Below, piece after piece: positions 23,801 through 36,100 of a stretch of DNA of 64,000 nucleotides. The notes beneath the pieces are model-generated. The model saw only the letters and a program-made list of their open reading frames with translations. It was not told where the DNA came from and searched no databases. The position numbers were made by a program, and so were the translations under genes. Positions within the stretch are counted from its first letter, which is position 1; the number at the start of each line of letters is the position of its first letter. This stretch comes from Eutreptiella sp. 'Long Island Sound 2002' (lineage: Eukaryota > Euglenozoa > Euglenophyceae > Eutreptiales > Eutreptiaceae), in NCBI GenBank assembly GCA_964036045.1, contig OZ038388.1, positions 32,571,759 to 32,635,758 of the forward strand, in the 5' to 3' direction.

Positions 23801-24103
23801 CTCTAGCAAATGGTGCCTGTTCGCACTGGAGTGCGTTGCGCTGCACCGCGCAGATTGCGTTGCTTACCTCAACATTCCTTTCCTGCAACGACCCTGTTGC
23901 TACTCCTGTACCCCTGCAGGTACCAAGGTAAAGGAGGACTGCAAATGCTACAGGGTTTGAAGAAGGTGTTGGATCCCAAGGGGGTGTGCAATCCTGGCAA
24001 GCTGCTGCCACCTGAGGGGGAAGAAGATGGAGAACAAGGGGATCCCAAACGGCAGGAGAGCATGATGTTCTATCGCATGGGGACTTTGAAGAGCAAACTG
24101 TGA
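14822..24103 (+). CDS. AGPS: alkyl-dihydroxyacetonephosphate synthase, peroxisomal (5' exons not found)
   Basis: AGPS is a peroxisomal FAD enzyme that swaps the acyl chain of acyl-DHAP for a fatty alcohol, making the ether bond of ether lipids. Ten exons join in phase with GT-AG borders: 14822-14989, 15546-15722, 17642-17866, 18232-18319, 19499-19592, 19816-19996, 20458-20529, 21914-22076, 22747-22801 and 23920-24103. Together they encode about 468 residues that align collinearly with the C-terminal two thirds of the roughly 650-residue family. Exon 1 here carries the FAD-binding IPFGGGTNV. Exon 3 has GSEGVLGVITEATMK. The conserved arginine of the family is in LPTVLRCYDD. The active-site HHHG motif is in GGSLSHHHGVGYEHVPWM. 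The protein ends in SKL, a type 1 peroxisomal signal. The first 180-190 residues must lie upstream of 14822 but were not recognised. No in-frame stop was found, so the gene looks intact. Confidence 0.9.
15951..16105 (+). repeat. intronic direct repeat, copy 1
   Basis: This lies in the AGPS intron between the second and third recognised exons. It begins GCAATGATAGGAGTTGGGCA and ends in GGCACCCAAATGTT. It is about 150 bp and roughly 85-90 percent identical by eye to the copy at 17483-17630, with a small length difference near the end. Confidence 0.8.
17483..17630 (+). repeat. intronic direct repeat, copy 2, next to a splice acceptor
   Basis: This is the second copy of the repeat at 15951-16105. 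It ends only about 12 bases before the AGPS exon at 17642, so the 3' end of the intron (branch point and pyrimidine region) lies within or beside the repeat. The pair encloses about 1.4 kb, which could be a small non-autonomous element with terminal direct repeats or a local duplication. Confidence 0.8.
19137..19275 (+). repeat. three degenerate minisatellite units of about 46-60 bp
   Basis: Repeated phrases CAGTGGGCAGTGGGG..CTTCA.TACACTGCCTCACTG recur three times within an AGPS intron. The units are degenerate. No coding or RNA role is apparent. Confidence 0.6.
20165..20415 (+). repeat. degenerate CCAGTACCACTGCC repeats in an AGPS intron
   Basis: The intron between the exons ending at 19996 and starting at 20458 is filled with loosely repeated CCAGT(A/T)CCAC..GCCAGT phrases. 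The open frames they produce (proline, serine and threonine rich) are not supported as coding because flanking exons join in phase without them. Confidence 0.55.
21220..21325 (-). other. tRNA-like sequence with pol III A and B boxes
   Basis: On the minus strand, TGGTCGAATGG matches the pol III box A consensus. About 80-90 nt further, TGTTCAAATCC is one or two bases from the box B consensus. A six-base inverted repeat (CCAAAC/GTTTGG) lies between. No complete cloverleaf with a paired acceptor stem could be drawn, so this is more likely a tRNA-derived SINE head or a tRNA pseudogene than a working tRNA gene. It lies inside an AGPS intron. Confidence 0.3.
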
Positions 24104-27100
24104 GGGCGGGTTATTTCATATGATGTTAGTCTTGAAAAGCTGGACAAATGCAGTCCTGCTCTCATAGCAAATATGAGGGTCTGAGCGCTGAAAGGGTGGG
24201 TTTGAAGCTCTAGTCACCTTGTCCGTCCCATGTAATGCCTGGGTGCAGTCCTACTGTGCTTGAATGTCCTTTTTGTCGAGATGCAGTGTGCACAGTGCAT
24301 GTGCGGTGCACCTGCTTGGACAGCAGTGGCACAAACTATACACCAGACCTGAATACAAACGCACTATGGAGAATTCCAACAGAAAGCTACCCCGGATCCA
24401 CAAAGTGGGCTGTTCTAAACTAGAATCCTTCTGGAAAGCTATTTTGAGTTAAGGGGAAGGGGAAAGGGGGTGTGGAACAGAGGCCAAATTTATGGACCTG
24501 AAAGTCGCTTTTAAATGATTTGGTTCAATCCATTGCATCTCCCCATCTCCTCTTGTCAAAGATTCTGACTGAACCGGAAGCGGGGAGACATGGCAATATG
24601 ATCCCTGCTGTGTTAGGGTCCCCAAAGGGAGGCATGGCTATGTGCCCCCCCCCCTCCATATATGTATATGGCCGTTTTCGGGCGAAGGAATGGGCTAATC
24701 TCCCCAAGTCTGTCCACAAGCAGTCCACAGGGTGGACTTTGAGGTGTCACAGGGTGAGGGGACCCTCCCCTGCCCATTCTGAGGGCGGGAATCCATTTTT
24801 GAAGGTTTTGGGGGTTGTCCTACCACCCTCTCCTCAGAGATTTTGATTTTGTGTCATTTTTGCCATGTTTTCACCAACGTATGGCAAGGTTGCATAGGGT
24901 GGTCCTCAACCTTGCCGGCCCTATTCCTCCATCATATATGATGATTTGGCAGTACCAGGTCAGATCCAGTTTTGCTGATATCCCGAAGATATGCATTACC
25001 TCGCAGTTCAGTCAGGCCACTGTTGGTGCTGGCGTGGGGGTGGAGGGTCTGAGGGCCTCAACCCCCAACGATGGTGAAACGGAAACACTGCAATTCAGGG
25101 CGCCCTCCATCAGAAGGCTATTCTGATTTTCATACCCCACCCCTGACAGACACCGACGACCTCGACCAGGCAGGTCACACAACCACATACTCATTAAACA
25201 TTATTTGTACCAGTAACCAACCAGCCGTTTATGCAAAACGCCCCATTTTCACCGTGACCATATACTGGAACTTAATGATTGCCTTGGCAGAGAGGCACAG
25301 GCATATGCACACGTGGCAAAATGAAGATGGCATTGGTCAACAGCTTTTTCATGTGTTGGAGCAACTATGAATTGGCACGTGCATTTGGGCAGAATCTGCA
25401 GGACGAGCAAAGCCCTTTGGCCCCTTATGCCGTGGGCGATTCTGAGACCATGGGATCTAGGCTACGTGGAGCCATCCGTGATGGTGGGAGCGGAACGCAG
25501 TTTCGTCGTGTGTTCGTAGCATTTTCAATCTTCGGAACCCTCAATACTGAACTCATTGGGGAGATCCTCCACGAAGAAAAGCGCATTCAGAATCGAAAGA
25601 CGTGTGCCAAAATTGCAGGCCTTGCAAATGCAGGTTCAACTGAGAACCCACCCAACGCCGTACCCAACGCTGTGTGCGACATATCTTGCAGCCTTTTCTA
25701 CAGCATTGCCAAAACGTTCATCCAAAAATGCTGATATAGGTACTCATATTTTGCTCAACACAACCCTTTCACGGCAAAAAAAAAAAATCAGTGTTCTGCA
25801 CCTTGACCTCAAATGCCAACAACGTGGTCTGGTTCATCGAAACATGAACGTTTGCAAAATGATCTGCAATGGCCCATGACACCTGCATACGGTGGCTATT
25901 TGTGTTTCTCCGCAGTGCTAAAGAGCCACGGCCCACAGGACGTTGATAACCAATGAAAACAGCTCCATGGATGAAAGAATGTATGAAAGAAGTCGTGATC
26001 AATCATCCAATCCTGTGAGTGCTCGGGAATCACAAATCACGGCCGCTTTTTTTTAGCAGAAGCCCCAAAATACACACCCCTGGTGTGGCTTACATTTGAT
26101 GCACCGTCACAAAATACCTAAAGTCAAGCCCCTGGGTCTTATAATTTGTTGCGGGGTTGCATGGCCACTTAATCATCAGAAAAACAGGTTCAAGATCTGA
26201 AAGAGGCGACAAAGAATAAATGATGTGCCTGCGAGATTCACTCGTGCACGATGTTATGTTCTGTAACCCTTTTCATTTGCACAGCCCTTGTACCACACCC
26301 GTACAATGCTTGATACCTTGTTGCATGTTCAATGCTGCAGCGGCAGCCTGATTTTGGTACCCATCCAATATACCCACAATCTTCTGTGGCCAACCAAGGG
26401 TCCCTCTCCAATCTGTGCTGCACACTGGTGTCGCACAAGTGGTTTGGAAAGCCCTTTAAATGCCTGTTAAAGCTCTTTACGTGACCGCGCATTCGCATGT
26501 GGCAGCACGCATCTAACCACCACCCTAGTGGCCCACAATGCATTTCCGTACGTTCCATGCATTGATTATAACGTTGTATTTGTCTAACGCCAAGTTCCTG
26601 GCGAATTCTGAAAATGCGCCATTTTTTTGCAGACATATTCTGGCTGTTCATGGAATGCTCGCTGAGTTGAGCTCAAATTTCAATGCAGTAAAAGTACTGG
26701 CTGTAATTGTTATTGGATGGTGACTTTGGATTCTGTTTTTTGTGTTGGGAGAGTATATGGGCCAATGAAGACAGATGGGAGGAAGGCCATGATCCTTGGT
26801 TGCATTCGTTGCTGCGTAGTGCTGTATAGGCCGCATGCTTCTTGCGATACAGCGGATGAGAGGGCGTTACTGCATTGGGAGGATCCAACTCTGGATTGCA
26901 GGATCTTATCCCGTCCGAATTATGATCCAAGTCTTACGCCTCTCGGGTTTTGGATCTGCGTGATCTGCCACGTAATCTGCAGCTGATCCAGATCCAGATG
27001 AGCTATGCACTTGAGATCTGGATGTGCATTGCGATGTAGATCTGGGTATGAATGTGAATGTCAATGATGTCAATCCACAAATTTGGAGCTGTTGGGGCTG

Positions 27101-27337
27101 CCTCTTCATCTGGAATGGTGTCACCAGAAGGGGATTCATATCCATTGGAAAGCAGATATCCACATGGGTCTGCAGCTGCAGCTGATGCTGATTTCTGCTG
27201 CTGCTTTGGTCTGGCTTCACAAATGGATATGAATCTGGTCTAATTCTAGGGCGGCAGGTCCAGAAACCCCTGATATGTCACTGTGCTGTGCTTCATAGGT
27301 GACAAACTAACGATAGAAATTTGTTACAACCACTTGG

Positions 27338-27471
27338 TAGAAGCACATGGTAGGCAAAGGTAGAAGCACATGGTAGGCAAAGGTAGAAGCACATGGTAGG
27401 CAAAGGCAGAAGCATATGCGGCAAAGGTAGAAGCACATGGTAGGCAAAGGTAGAAGCACATGGTAGGCAAA
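27338..27471 (+). repeat. 23-bp minisatellite, about six units
   Basis: The unit TAGAAGCACATGGTAGGCAA plus AGG is repeated in tandem. Four or five units are nearly perfect, and one (near 27405-27425) is diverged and shortened. Confidence 0.9.
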
Positions 27472-30400
27472 GTCTAAGATCTATGTGGGGGTGGTCTGGC
27501 CCGTCCCTCGTTGGAGCCCTGAGTATCCCTTTTTTGAGGAATGCTCTCTGCCAGACCATTATGCATGGTGCTTGTCTCCCATTTTTCTTTTGGGTGCACA
27601 AAATATTTCTGTGCTATTAGTTGCTGTGTGCTTTGGGGTAGAGCCACACCCATAAGAAGGCACGGATTGGCTACATATTGGAATCCACTCATATGTAGAT
27701 TGATTGTGGATTCAGATCTCAATGGACTCTCAAGATCTAGGTCCAATCTAGAACTCAATCAAAATGCCCATCCAGATCTAGAGGTGGATGTGGAACTGCT
27801 GTGGATCTGGAATTGGTTCTCGGACTGTATGTGGGTGGGAACTACTGGCCCACTTGGATTGTTCATGCAAACGTTATCTGGCTACAAGTTGTACCTCTGC
27901 ACCACTGCATCCCGGACCCGTCTAAACATTGTCAAACCCCAACCACATATATTCCTTCATTTCCTGTGAGTAGCAAGCAACAGGATACAGTCGTATAGGG
28001 ATTGTCCAAGCCCCCCCCCCCACTGTCAAAGAAAAATCATTCCTAGCATATCCCTTTGGGCACCAGGGCTGATGCAGTGGGAATGATGATTGCACCAAAG
28101 AAAAATCATTCAGCAGTCAGCAGGCAACAACAGCGATAGTGGGGTGACTGCCCTCTGGATATCGGAGACAGTGCACTCAGGACACCAACGACGAATGCAC
28201 GCAGAGGATTTAATAAATCTATCTTCACTAATGACGAAAATGCAGCATCATATTTTTCAATGTCGGTGAGGGCAAGAGTGAAGTGAGTCCAAGAACAAAG
28301 CTGAATTGCCAGATTGTACCCCCAGATTTGGAGGATGAGGGCAAGGGAAGTGGCAACAGCCATCTAACGCCAGCTGAGTCTGGGGTGGACTTGGCTGCAG
28401 CATTCACCACAAAGTTCGCAACAGTGCACCTGATCTTATTGGTTTATGGGTCAATGAATGCTGCCCATGTAGTCGCAGTGCGGTGAAACTAGCACTCGTG
28501 GTAAAGACCCTTGGGTGTTGCATGTGCCCTTAGAATTAGATTTTGAGCCACATGCCCCAAGGGCCCATTCTTGGTTTTGTTTTGAGCCAAACAGCGCACA
28601 TTCTGGACCTTTTCTTGACACTTTTAGGGCATTCCTTGGGCATGTTGCGGAGTCAGTCACTGGAAAAAGGCTTCGTTTAAAACAAGCAAAGAGGAAGTTG
28701 GTGTCAAATTGTGTTTTCCTTTGCTTTTCCCTTATATGGAAGCACCAGGGGGGTAAGGACTCTTTTTGGGGCGAAAGAAAGCTACGGGAAAATTTGCAAA
28801 TTTGGAATGATGTTCACTGCACACTGTGCACAATGTGCAAAGTTTTTTGTATGCAGATGACCACCCAAATCCTAGTTTTGGGCCTTTTTGACGAATTATG
28901 GGGTTCCTTGGGTGGAAAGCCAATTTGATCCTATTAGACATACAGTTGTTGTACAGCCACATGAAGGGCGCACAGCACGCTATGCACACATTTCACTCTT
29001 TTCACCCCTTTCACAACCTTTTTTTACCCCCTTTCACCCCCTTTGCAACCAACCTTTTCACACTCTCTTGTTTTTTGTAGATGGATTGAATGATGATGAT
29101 GGGGAATCATGCTGACCATTAGTACATTCATGACGCTACGGCTATACATAGCTTCGTTGTTCACGCATGACAAGCCTGACTGCGAATACAATGCTGGGAT
29201 GGGCATTGATATGAGCCTCAGGGATGTGCAATTTTGTTGCCCATTTAGAGATAGCAGCAAGTTAATTTTGTCTATATTGCTACCTTTCCTTGCTACACAA
29301 ACGTGGTGGGTGATTTTAATGCCTTTCTTGTTTGGTTGATTTTTCCAAATATGCATGCAATGCCCACACAATGCAAGAACATTGCCTTCGCAGGGCATCT
29401 CTCAAGTTGGCACACTCCAGCCTGCCATCATTGGGGTTTTGACTCAAATTTTAGGTTCACGAGGCTGTATGTCAATGCAAAAGATGGTTGGAGTAAAGTA
29501 GAGTAGAGCCCAAAGTGTCGCGATGGAGTGCTGCGAAAAACTACTTGGAGATATGCTTGCTTACTGCTTGCTTGCTAGCTAGCTAGCTCAAATAGGGGTG
29601 GGTGGAAGTGCAGTAATATATCCTCTCCTCTCCAGTCATGACCCCAACTTCATTTGGGTGCAAGGCATGGCACCCAGCCTAGCTCTCTCCTCAGCCACCA
29701 TGCCCCACACTCGAACAACGGGTTGTTGTTAGATTGGTCAAAATGTCCTCAAAATGGGTTAAATACTTGTTTTGGAACATCCCAAGAGGCTTAGTGTCAC
29801 TTTTGGAAAATCATAATTCATTTTTGTTCCCAAAATGGCACATCCTCATGTCTTTTTGGGAAGTTGGGAAGTTGGGAAGACATTGGGTGGGGATCCAAAT
29901 GGGCTGAAAACACACCCCAAAACACGTCCCATGCAGCCCGCGACCATTTTTGGAAAAATGTCGCTTTGAACGCTTTTGGAATGGTTTTTGGTCAAAACTG
30001 GCTCATTTTCAAGGCAGAATTAGATGGGAAGCATCACGACTACTGTGTTGAATAGGAACCTTTGGAGTCATTTATGACTCTCCTTGCCAAGCCTTACTGC
30101 TTCTTGTGATTGCTTGCCACTCGTGTAGCCTCTTGCCCACAATCACTAAGCACTTGACAACTTGCGATTTAATCTGTATTCTGATCAGGTCGCTATAGAC
30201 ATATTGTGGGGTTACCGGTTGTGACTAGTGTCTTTGAAATGATCAATGCAACACAGTTGCAACATCTGGTGCAGCTTTTGGACATCATGCATGTGCAGAG
30301 TGTATGCACCGCCAAAATCAACACACCTTGGACTTTCAGCACCCATTGATGTCAAGGGTTTTGGGCAAAGATGCTCATGTACATTGCTCTACACATTGCA

Positions 30401-30999
30401 ATATGCTGATGCATATTTTGCAACGAGGTCATTTCATAGGGGGCTAGGATCACAGTAGGATTTGACAAGAGAGCCACAATGAGGAGACCCATCTGCTTAG
30501 TTGTCCACAAAGTGATGCATATTGTGGAGAGGGAATTCCCAAGGGGAATGAGGTCACAAAAACCCTCACCGGTGAGCCACCATGAAGACCCATCCTCTTA
30601 TTTGTCCAAAAACTGATGCATTGTGAAGAGAGGTCGTTCCAAAGGGTAGGTAGGATCACAAGAAGATTTGATTAGAGGACCAGAATGGGGAGAGCTTAGT
30701 TGTCCATACAGTGGGGAACTTCTTACACTGCGTGTGCACTGTGTGGGCACTGCGTGCATACTGCGCACGCAGATGCTGGGATACTCACCCAAGTAATACG
30801 GTTGGTTGTGACCGAATTATTTCCTCGGAATCCATTTCAGAAAAATGAACAATCCAAAAATATTTAACTATTTATGGAAGCATTTTTCCTTTATAGGAAA
30901 CCAAGGGCACTGTAGAGCGAGAACATTACTGTGAAGGCCAGCTGATGTCCACTGAGTTGATACACAGTCCCCTCCAGTGTCCCACCGCACACTGATGCC

Positions 31000-31075
31000 A
31001 ATCCCCGAGTTTGAACCGGGGATCTCGGGGTCGTACATCCCATGCTCTCCTAATTGAGCTACGTCGCCGTCCGCA
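31000..31075 (-). other. tRNA-derived sequence (pseudogene or SINE head)
   Basis: The minus strand reads TAGCTCAATTAGGAGAGC, an excellent tRNA D-arm and box A. CCCGGTTCAAACTCGGG follows, a good T-arm and box B at normal tRNA spacing. The anticodon stem is imperfect, the position after the putative anticodon is a pyrimidine, and the acceptor stem does not pair. It is therefore tRNA-derived but probably not a functional tRNA. Confidence 0.45.
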
Positions 31076-33133
31076 CTGCATGGTGGTTTGGCGGTATTCG
31101 GATAAAATCCTTTTTGAGCGACATGGCACCCTGTTGACATTCTTCTTGTGCAGCATGGGAAAAATAACAAACGCCACTATTGCCACATTAAAAAATCCCC
31201 ATAAACTCAGTGTATCCACGGCAAGTCGCCATTTTTTCCTTGCTGCAGGCCCCTATCATTTCTGCCACCCTTGTACTGCTTTCCCAGCAGCATACCATTC
31301 CAAAGAAGACGCATACATAGGGCCCTGTCCATATTCAGACCAAAGAAAAACACATTCAATGCTGTTTTCTTCTTCCCTTCTGATCTACACTCCTTTACTC
31401 CAGCACTTTGGGGTTCCAAATGGCTGGGGAAAAATGGCACTTGTTAGCCACGCTTCCAATGTTACAGATGAATGGTGTGCTTGCGGCTGCAGTTTTTTTG
31501 CATGCCAGTGACCTGGTGGCAATGGGAGAAGGCCCCTGCTACCCGCAATGGAGCACCTCTCCACAATTCAAAAAGAAAAGGACATTTTTTTTCTAAACTG
31601 TGTTTTGCTTCTCCATAGCCATGTGTGTATTGTACATCATAACAATATCACACAAAACATCATTGTGCCAGGTATCGGACATCATTATAAGTATGACGCG
31701 AAACATTGGTACGGTGTGTAATATTTGGCGTTCTCTTATGACATGACAATACTACACAATGTACCCATGCACATCTTTGTCACTACACCCCTCTCGCCCT
31801 GTATCTTGTCAGCCAGCAATGAATAACAATAACAAGCAACACGCAAGCTGTTTTACAAATTCCACCATCCTAGTGCTTAGGGCTCTAGCCTACTTTGCCA
31901 TCTTTTTGCAATCACATGTGGCCTTCCCGAATCCAGAGTTTGAGGCAGTTTGTGGGAGCTATACTCCCGGGGTTATGTAATTTTGGGCCAAAAGGAGATT
32001 TTTTTCTTGCCAAGAATAGCCTTAAACCCTTGTGGAATTTTGGGGTGGCTCATTTGCAAAAGTGTACACACCCCGCACACCTTTGAGATTCGTTCACAGG
32101 GAAACAACCCAAGAGTTATGCACAATTCTGGCCGATTCTGATTCACTCCAACTCGCAAAGTAGTCGACCTCAAGTATCGGACATATAGCGAGGCATTCAT
32201 GTCAGCTAAGTAAACTGATCTATGTGTTCGGCTTTGCACAAGCCTTGTCAGCCTGCAAGACTACATGGGAATGGAAATACCTTTCACAGCCACCAATCAA
32301 GTGCCAAAATCATAACACGATTTAAATCACCAACCCCACCGAATCAGCTGCAGGAAGCACAGGAACTTAGTTTGGTGCATTTTGTCAATCCATGCAATTC
32401 AAGCTATCTCAACTGCATCGTCTTTCGAAGCTGTTTCGTATTGTTTGATATGCGATTTCGGAGTGCACAGTATGTGCAACTGCAAATTGGCTCTCTTTGG
32501 AGTGCACCCAGCTGCCACCGAATAGGTAAGGGGCTCAACACATCACATATATGGGGATGGTTCAGTCAGTTGCTTCATATGATCACAGAAATAGTGTCAG
32601 AAACCGGACGAATGATGTTTTCATTGACCCTTTGTTTCATGTGCTAAGGGGTTTTTAATGTTGACCATCTGCTGTAGTGAACTGGAATGCAAGCTTGCCA
32701 GATTCAGGGTCCAGCATCTGCAAACCGTGAGGTTACAAATCTCCCAAGGGCAAACCGGCATCCAAATCTGTCAAAGGCAAATTCAGGTTCACATTTACAC
32801 AGGTTTTGGTCCTAATTTGGACACAGCACACCGGGGTCCAAAATTGGACAGGGCACAGTCCGAATTCCGCTGCTCGGAATGATTCCCATCTTGTCTGGTG
32901 CGGGAGGTTGCATTACTACTGAAAGCTCAGTGGATCGGCTGGTATTTGCCTGTTGTGCACTGTGTGCAGTGCGTGTGCAATGCCGAAACTCCCTCTTGGG
33001 GTACTGCTGTTTGCCTGCCGAAGCTGTCAGTAGTCCCATCACCATTTTCTTCAGTTGGCCGCTTTCATTCCAAGCTTTCGTTCAATGCAATGTGTGCTGC
33101 AGTGTGCACTGTCGGCTTTTAGTCACCCTTGCC

Positions 33134-36100
33134 ATGCCCGGGGGTTGTGTAAGACTTGCGTTGGACCTATCCAAGTGGAGACCGAATGCTGCCGACTGGG
33201 AAATGTTTTTGGGAGAGCTGTCTGCTGACGATCGACTACGACTTGGTATCTCAGGGAGGGTAGACAGGGGCAAACGTGCTCTGTTCAGGGCGATCGTGGT
33301 AAGCGGCCGCTGTCTGTGACAATGTCTGGGATAATCACAGAAAACGCCCAGGCAGCCTGGAGCTCTGGAGAAGCACCAAAAGTGTGAGGCAGTGATGTAT
33401 CAGCTAGGAATGAAGAGTGTGGTGTTGAAAATCATTCTGAGGCGTGAAGTGCATTGAGGGGAGTGGGAGAGAACAGAGTGAGCTTTCGGGGTGTGGTAAG
33501 GTTATGTCGAGGGGTTGGTGAGGAAGTAGTGAGGGATTAGTGCTGAAGCAGTGAGGAAGCAGTGGCAAAAGCAGTGAGGAAGCAGTGGCAAAGCAGTGAG
33601 GAAGCAGTGGCAGAGCAGTGCAGTGAGGGGCCAGGAAAGAGCAGCGAGGGCATATGTAGGGAGCAGTGACGGGGAACTAATCAGCAGTGAGGGACTACCA
33701 ATGAGGCAAATTTGAAACAGTGTCGAGCAGTGATAGATTGTGGATGGCCTGCTGACAGAGCACCGACCTGCCTGCCTGTTGCAGCCAGTATGCGGCGCGG
33801 CCATGCCCTCGACGGGCGCAACAACCCTGATGCCCGGAAAGTGGTTGCAGGCCGGATCCTGCTGCGTGCCCTGATCTCTGAAGAGCTTGGCATTCCCTGG
33901 GGCGAATTGGCCTTCATGCAGACGCCACAAGGCAAACTGTACCTGAACAACGCCTCAGACGTGTACCCCAACTTCAACTTTAATTTGACACATGCGGGCG
34001 ATTGGGTGTGTGCCATTCTCTGCTGCATGCTTTTGACAGTACCCTCTAACGGGCCTCTCGGGTTGTAAAAGCAATCGAAGTTGGGAACAGAGACGCGCTA
34101 TGTGCGACAGGCCAAACAAGCTGCGTCTCCCTGCCCGGCTGGACACTGGAGCTACTCCTATCTCGATGGTTCAAGCTGTCGACCCGTCCCCCGTCCCCCC
34201 CTTCATTTGTCCCCCCATTTTGGTCTCAATTTCCTCACCCACTCCTCGTTTGAGAAAAGCTCCTTCCCCCCAGACCTACTTAAACCCAGTCGTGAGAGGT
34301 TTGGTCGTGTGTATGAAGGGTCACACATCTTTCAAGCTTACAAAGACTTGACGTCAATCTGGCGGAATCTCTGCAGCCAGTTATGAAGCGATTTTCGCAA
34401 GAAATCCATCAATTCGTGGACAACCATCGCCCCAAACTGCCACAGCCGGATGTCAAAGAGGAACCATTCAGAACAGCATGTAAGTGTCAACCGACCTCAC
34501 AACCAGCTCTGAAGGATTGGGGCGACTACATGGGCAGAAAACAAGCCATCGCATCACACAAGGCCTTGCGCCGGTTTCACAAATCCGCGGTCCGATCAGC
34601 CAAAACATTCTATCAGTGTGTTTTGAAATAAATCGCAGTTTTGATTTCACCCTCAGGGATTTCCGAGCTGCTTTTACACCAAACAAATCAATCAGAGTCC
34701 CTGGAACCAGCAAGGCACGTGAATCCAATCGATGGAGCGTCTTCTTGTTGATCACCTCAGTTTCCGTACATGTTTCGGCCGATCAGGCCCTCATCAGCGG
34801 AGGCTATAAACACGAAAATGGATGAAAACTGCTTTATTTCCACATCAGGAAACATCAAAACGCGGCAGGAATCTCAGTGCAGCGAATAATAAATTCGTCA
34901 CTGTGACTCTGCGATGTGCGCGCGCTTTGCCGCGGCTTTGCGTGTCTGTGTGTAGAAATATTTTGGATGCATGCACCATTTCAGATGAGTCAGCCCCAAC
35001 CCACCACGAAATCCATGGCAAAACACTTGCCCCGCTTCACAAGCGACCCGCCGTGGGACCATGCGGCCATGTGCTCACTCCTCCAACGTTCCCTAAACCA
35101 ACAGCAGGGCTTCCGCTCAACACCCCCGTTGTGGGACCATTTCCTAAAAGCCGACCCCGTCGTGGGACCAATTCCTAAAAGCATTTGGACGCCCCAAGAG
35201 GTAGGCCGCACGACTTGACGGGGTGGCACCTCATTTACATGTGCGTCAAGGACACATGGACCACTGGGAACCTTCCGGCACAATGGGCCACATCCCGCGT
35301 CACACTCCTGTGTAAGAAGGCCTCCCCCACCTCCGCACTGAACTATTGCCCCATATCCGTGTCTGACTGTATGTACACTTTGTTTGCGTCTCTCCTCCTG
35401 CACGCAATGGAACAACCCCTCCGTCAAGTGCTCTCACCCACACAAGCGGGGGCACGAAAAGGCCACACCACCAACACCCAAGCATTGAACCTGTGGACAT
35501 CCCTTTTGCAGCAGGACAACCCACAATATGTCTTCCTACTAGACGTGGCCGAAGCCTTTTCCAGCACTCCACACCCCGCCATCCTCCAAGCGTTGTCTTG
35601 CATTGGCGCCCCTGCGCACCTACTAAACCTCGTAGAGCGCACCTACCGACAGCCCATAAATGAGTGCGAAGGACTGACCTAGAGAGTCCATAGAGGCATT
35701 AAAGAAGGATGCCCTTTTTCACCAGCTCTCTTCACCCTAGTATATGAGTCCTTTCACGGGATCCTCCAGCGAGAATTTCCAAATGTGGAATTCTATGTCT
35801 ATGTTGACGACGTAGCGTTCATTGCCTACTCCGAATCAAAGCTACACGCCCACTTGCATCGAGTACAGGAGTTATCCCAACTTCTCAGTTTCAAGATCAA
35901 TCATTCAATGATAGAAATCATCCATTGGACCCCTCAGTATAAAACACACCAACTGCGATGGGCAGGGCACACCATTACCACTTCTCCGCCACTCTTCAAG
36001 TACTTGGGACACCTCATCTAGGACACCTCATCGCACACCCCACCATGACGGCATCCGCCAGAGCGGACATCCACCACACTGTGCAATCTGAGCTCGCCGG

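Larger units (their letters stand above)
24104..33133. other. intergenic region between AGPS and the phosphopantetheinyl transferase
   Basis: I found no supported gene in these 9 kb. The longest frames (25279-25734 and 28515-28928, both +) show no domain and no splice-consistent partners. Contents include a 23-bp minisatellite near 27.4 kb, a GATCTGGAT-rich stretch at about 26.95-27.25 kb, poly-C runs, and a tRNA-like sequence near 31.0 kb. A segment near 28.8 kb recurs in diverged form near 60.4 kb. Confidence 0.45.

Noticed and set aside
28515-28928. 137-codon plus-strand ORF
   Set aside because: No domain, no splice-consistent neighbours, and part of it recurs as a diverged noncoding repeat near 60.4 kb.
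31000-31075. functional tRNA gene
   Set aside because: D- and T-arms are good, but the acceptor stem does not pair and the anticodon arm is irregular.
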